Shown: piece after piece, positions 63,925 to 64,000 of the stretch
Layout: each line of letters opens with the position of its first letter
Position numbering within the stretch: position 1 is the first letter of the stretch
Assembly (NCBI GenBank): GCA_023957335.1
Contig: JAMLHC010000002.1
Span: forward strand, 1 to 64,000
Direction: 5' to 3'
Source: Bacteroidota bacterium
Lineage (GTDB): Bacteria > Bacteroidota > Bacteroidia > NS11-12g > UBA955
DNA: 64,000 bases
The notes under the pieces: model-generated
Seen by the model: only the letters and a program-made list of their open reading frames with translations
The model's database searches: none
What the model was told of the DNA's origin: nothing
Position numbers and translations under genes: made by a program

Positions 63925-64000
63925 CTATCCCAATAACAAGAAAATACCTATTCCCACAAAAATGAGCCCCGAAATTCGGTTTACCCATGATATACGTCTG
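63925..64000 (-). CDS. LysE-like exporter, C-terminal end (partial)
   Basis: The minus strand is open from the window edge to a TAG at 63925-63927, reading RRISWVNRISGLIFVGIGIFLLLG before the stop. The W-x-N-R-x-x-G pattern plus a last hydrophobic helix is typical of LysE/RhtB amino-acid exporters. Only 24 residues are visible. Confidence 0.55.
   Translation of the reverse strand, partial: RRISWVNRISGLIFVGIGIFLLLG

Noticed and set aside
1..64000. CRISPR arrays, rRNA genes, prophage or complete insertion sequences
   Set aside because: No regularly spaced repeats, rRNA sequence, phage structural genes or transposase genes were seen in the window.

Overview
The window reads as chromosome of an AT-rich member of the Bacteroidota. 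Evidence for this: TAnnTTTG-type -7 promoter elements in front of many genes; a gliding/type IX secretion lipoprotein (GldH) and a secreted metalloprotease with a type A sorting tail; long Bacteroidota-style versions of NusB, an NtrY-like histidine kinase and a POT transporter; and a MenF/hotdog thioesterase pair pointing to menaquinone. The genus cannot be fixed from sequence alone. No rRNA, CRISPR array or complete transposon is visible. One tRNA is present, Arg(CCG) at 52901-52972 on the minus strand.

Regions. (1) 1-10283: accessory defence locus with a type I restriction-modification operon (hsdM, hsdS, a GxxExxY protein, a RhuM-family protein, hsdR, a YgjP-like metallopeptidase). Near-identical AATCA-rich repeats sit at its gene junctions, and one copy is read in frame inside hsdM. 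(2) 10284-22237: diheme cytochrome, tilS, the T9SS metzincin, the nusB-DUF1573-yajC-coaE cluster on the minus strand, an orphan metal-receptor lipoprotein, an FMN reductase, trhO and a GlcD-like oxidase. (3) 22282-33121: DPP-IV-like peptidase, POT peptide transporter, arginine decarboxylase, a START-like protein, a TPR protein, gyrA and a SMUG2-like glycosylase. (4) 33331-37982: the fatty-acid cluster yceD-rpmF-plsX-fabH-accB-accC, closed by a strong terminator. (5) 38086-52841: an outer-membrane barrel protein coupled to a giant sensor kinase, copper ATPase, ZIP transporter, a 51-residue membrane protein, phosphopantetheinyl transferase, gldH, lpxK, a Nif3-like protein and a zinc-ribbon coiled-coil protein. 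(6) 53047-59356: thioesterase-menF followed by a 5-kb accessory stretch with two lipoproteins, an XRE regulator with a clear operator array, a second copy of the menF 3' end, a REP-like palindrome and an umuD-umuC-SRAP SOS cassette. (7) 59474-64000: asnS, rpoN, a PAP2-like membrane protein, an enoyl-CoA hydratase and the 3' end of a LysE-like exporter.

The most notable observation is the copper ATPase. Its N-terminal HMA domain (47252-47494) ends at a stop just after a run of nine A residues, and a -1 shift on that run joins it exactly to the open frame of the ATPase body (45375-47264), which has no good start of its own. This resembles the programmed frameshift known in E. coli copA, although a homopolymer sequencing error must be excluded. 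Second is the 2.3-kb lipoprotein/XRE module bounded by 205-nt direct repeats of the menF 3' end. Third is the junction repeat in the restriction locus.
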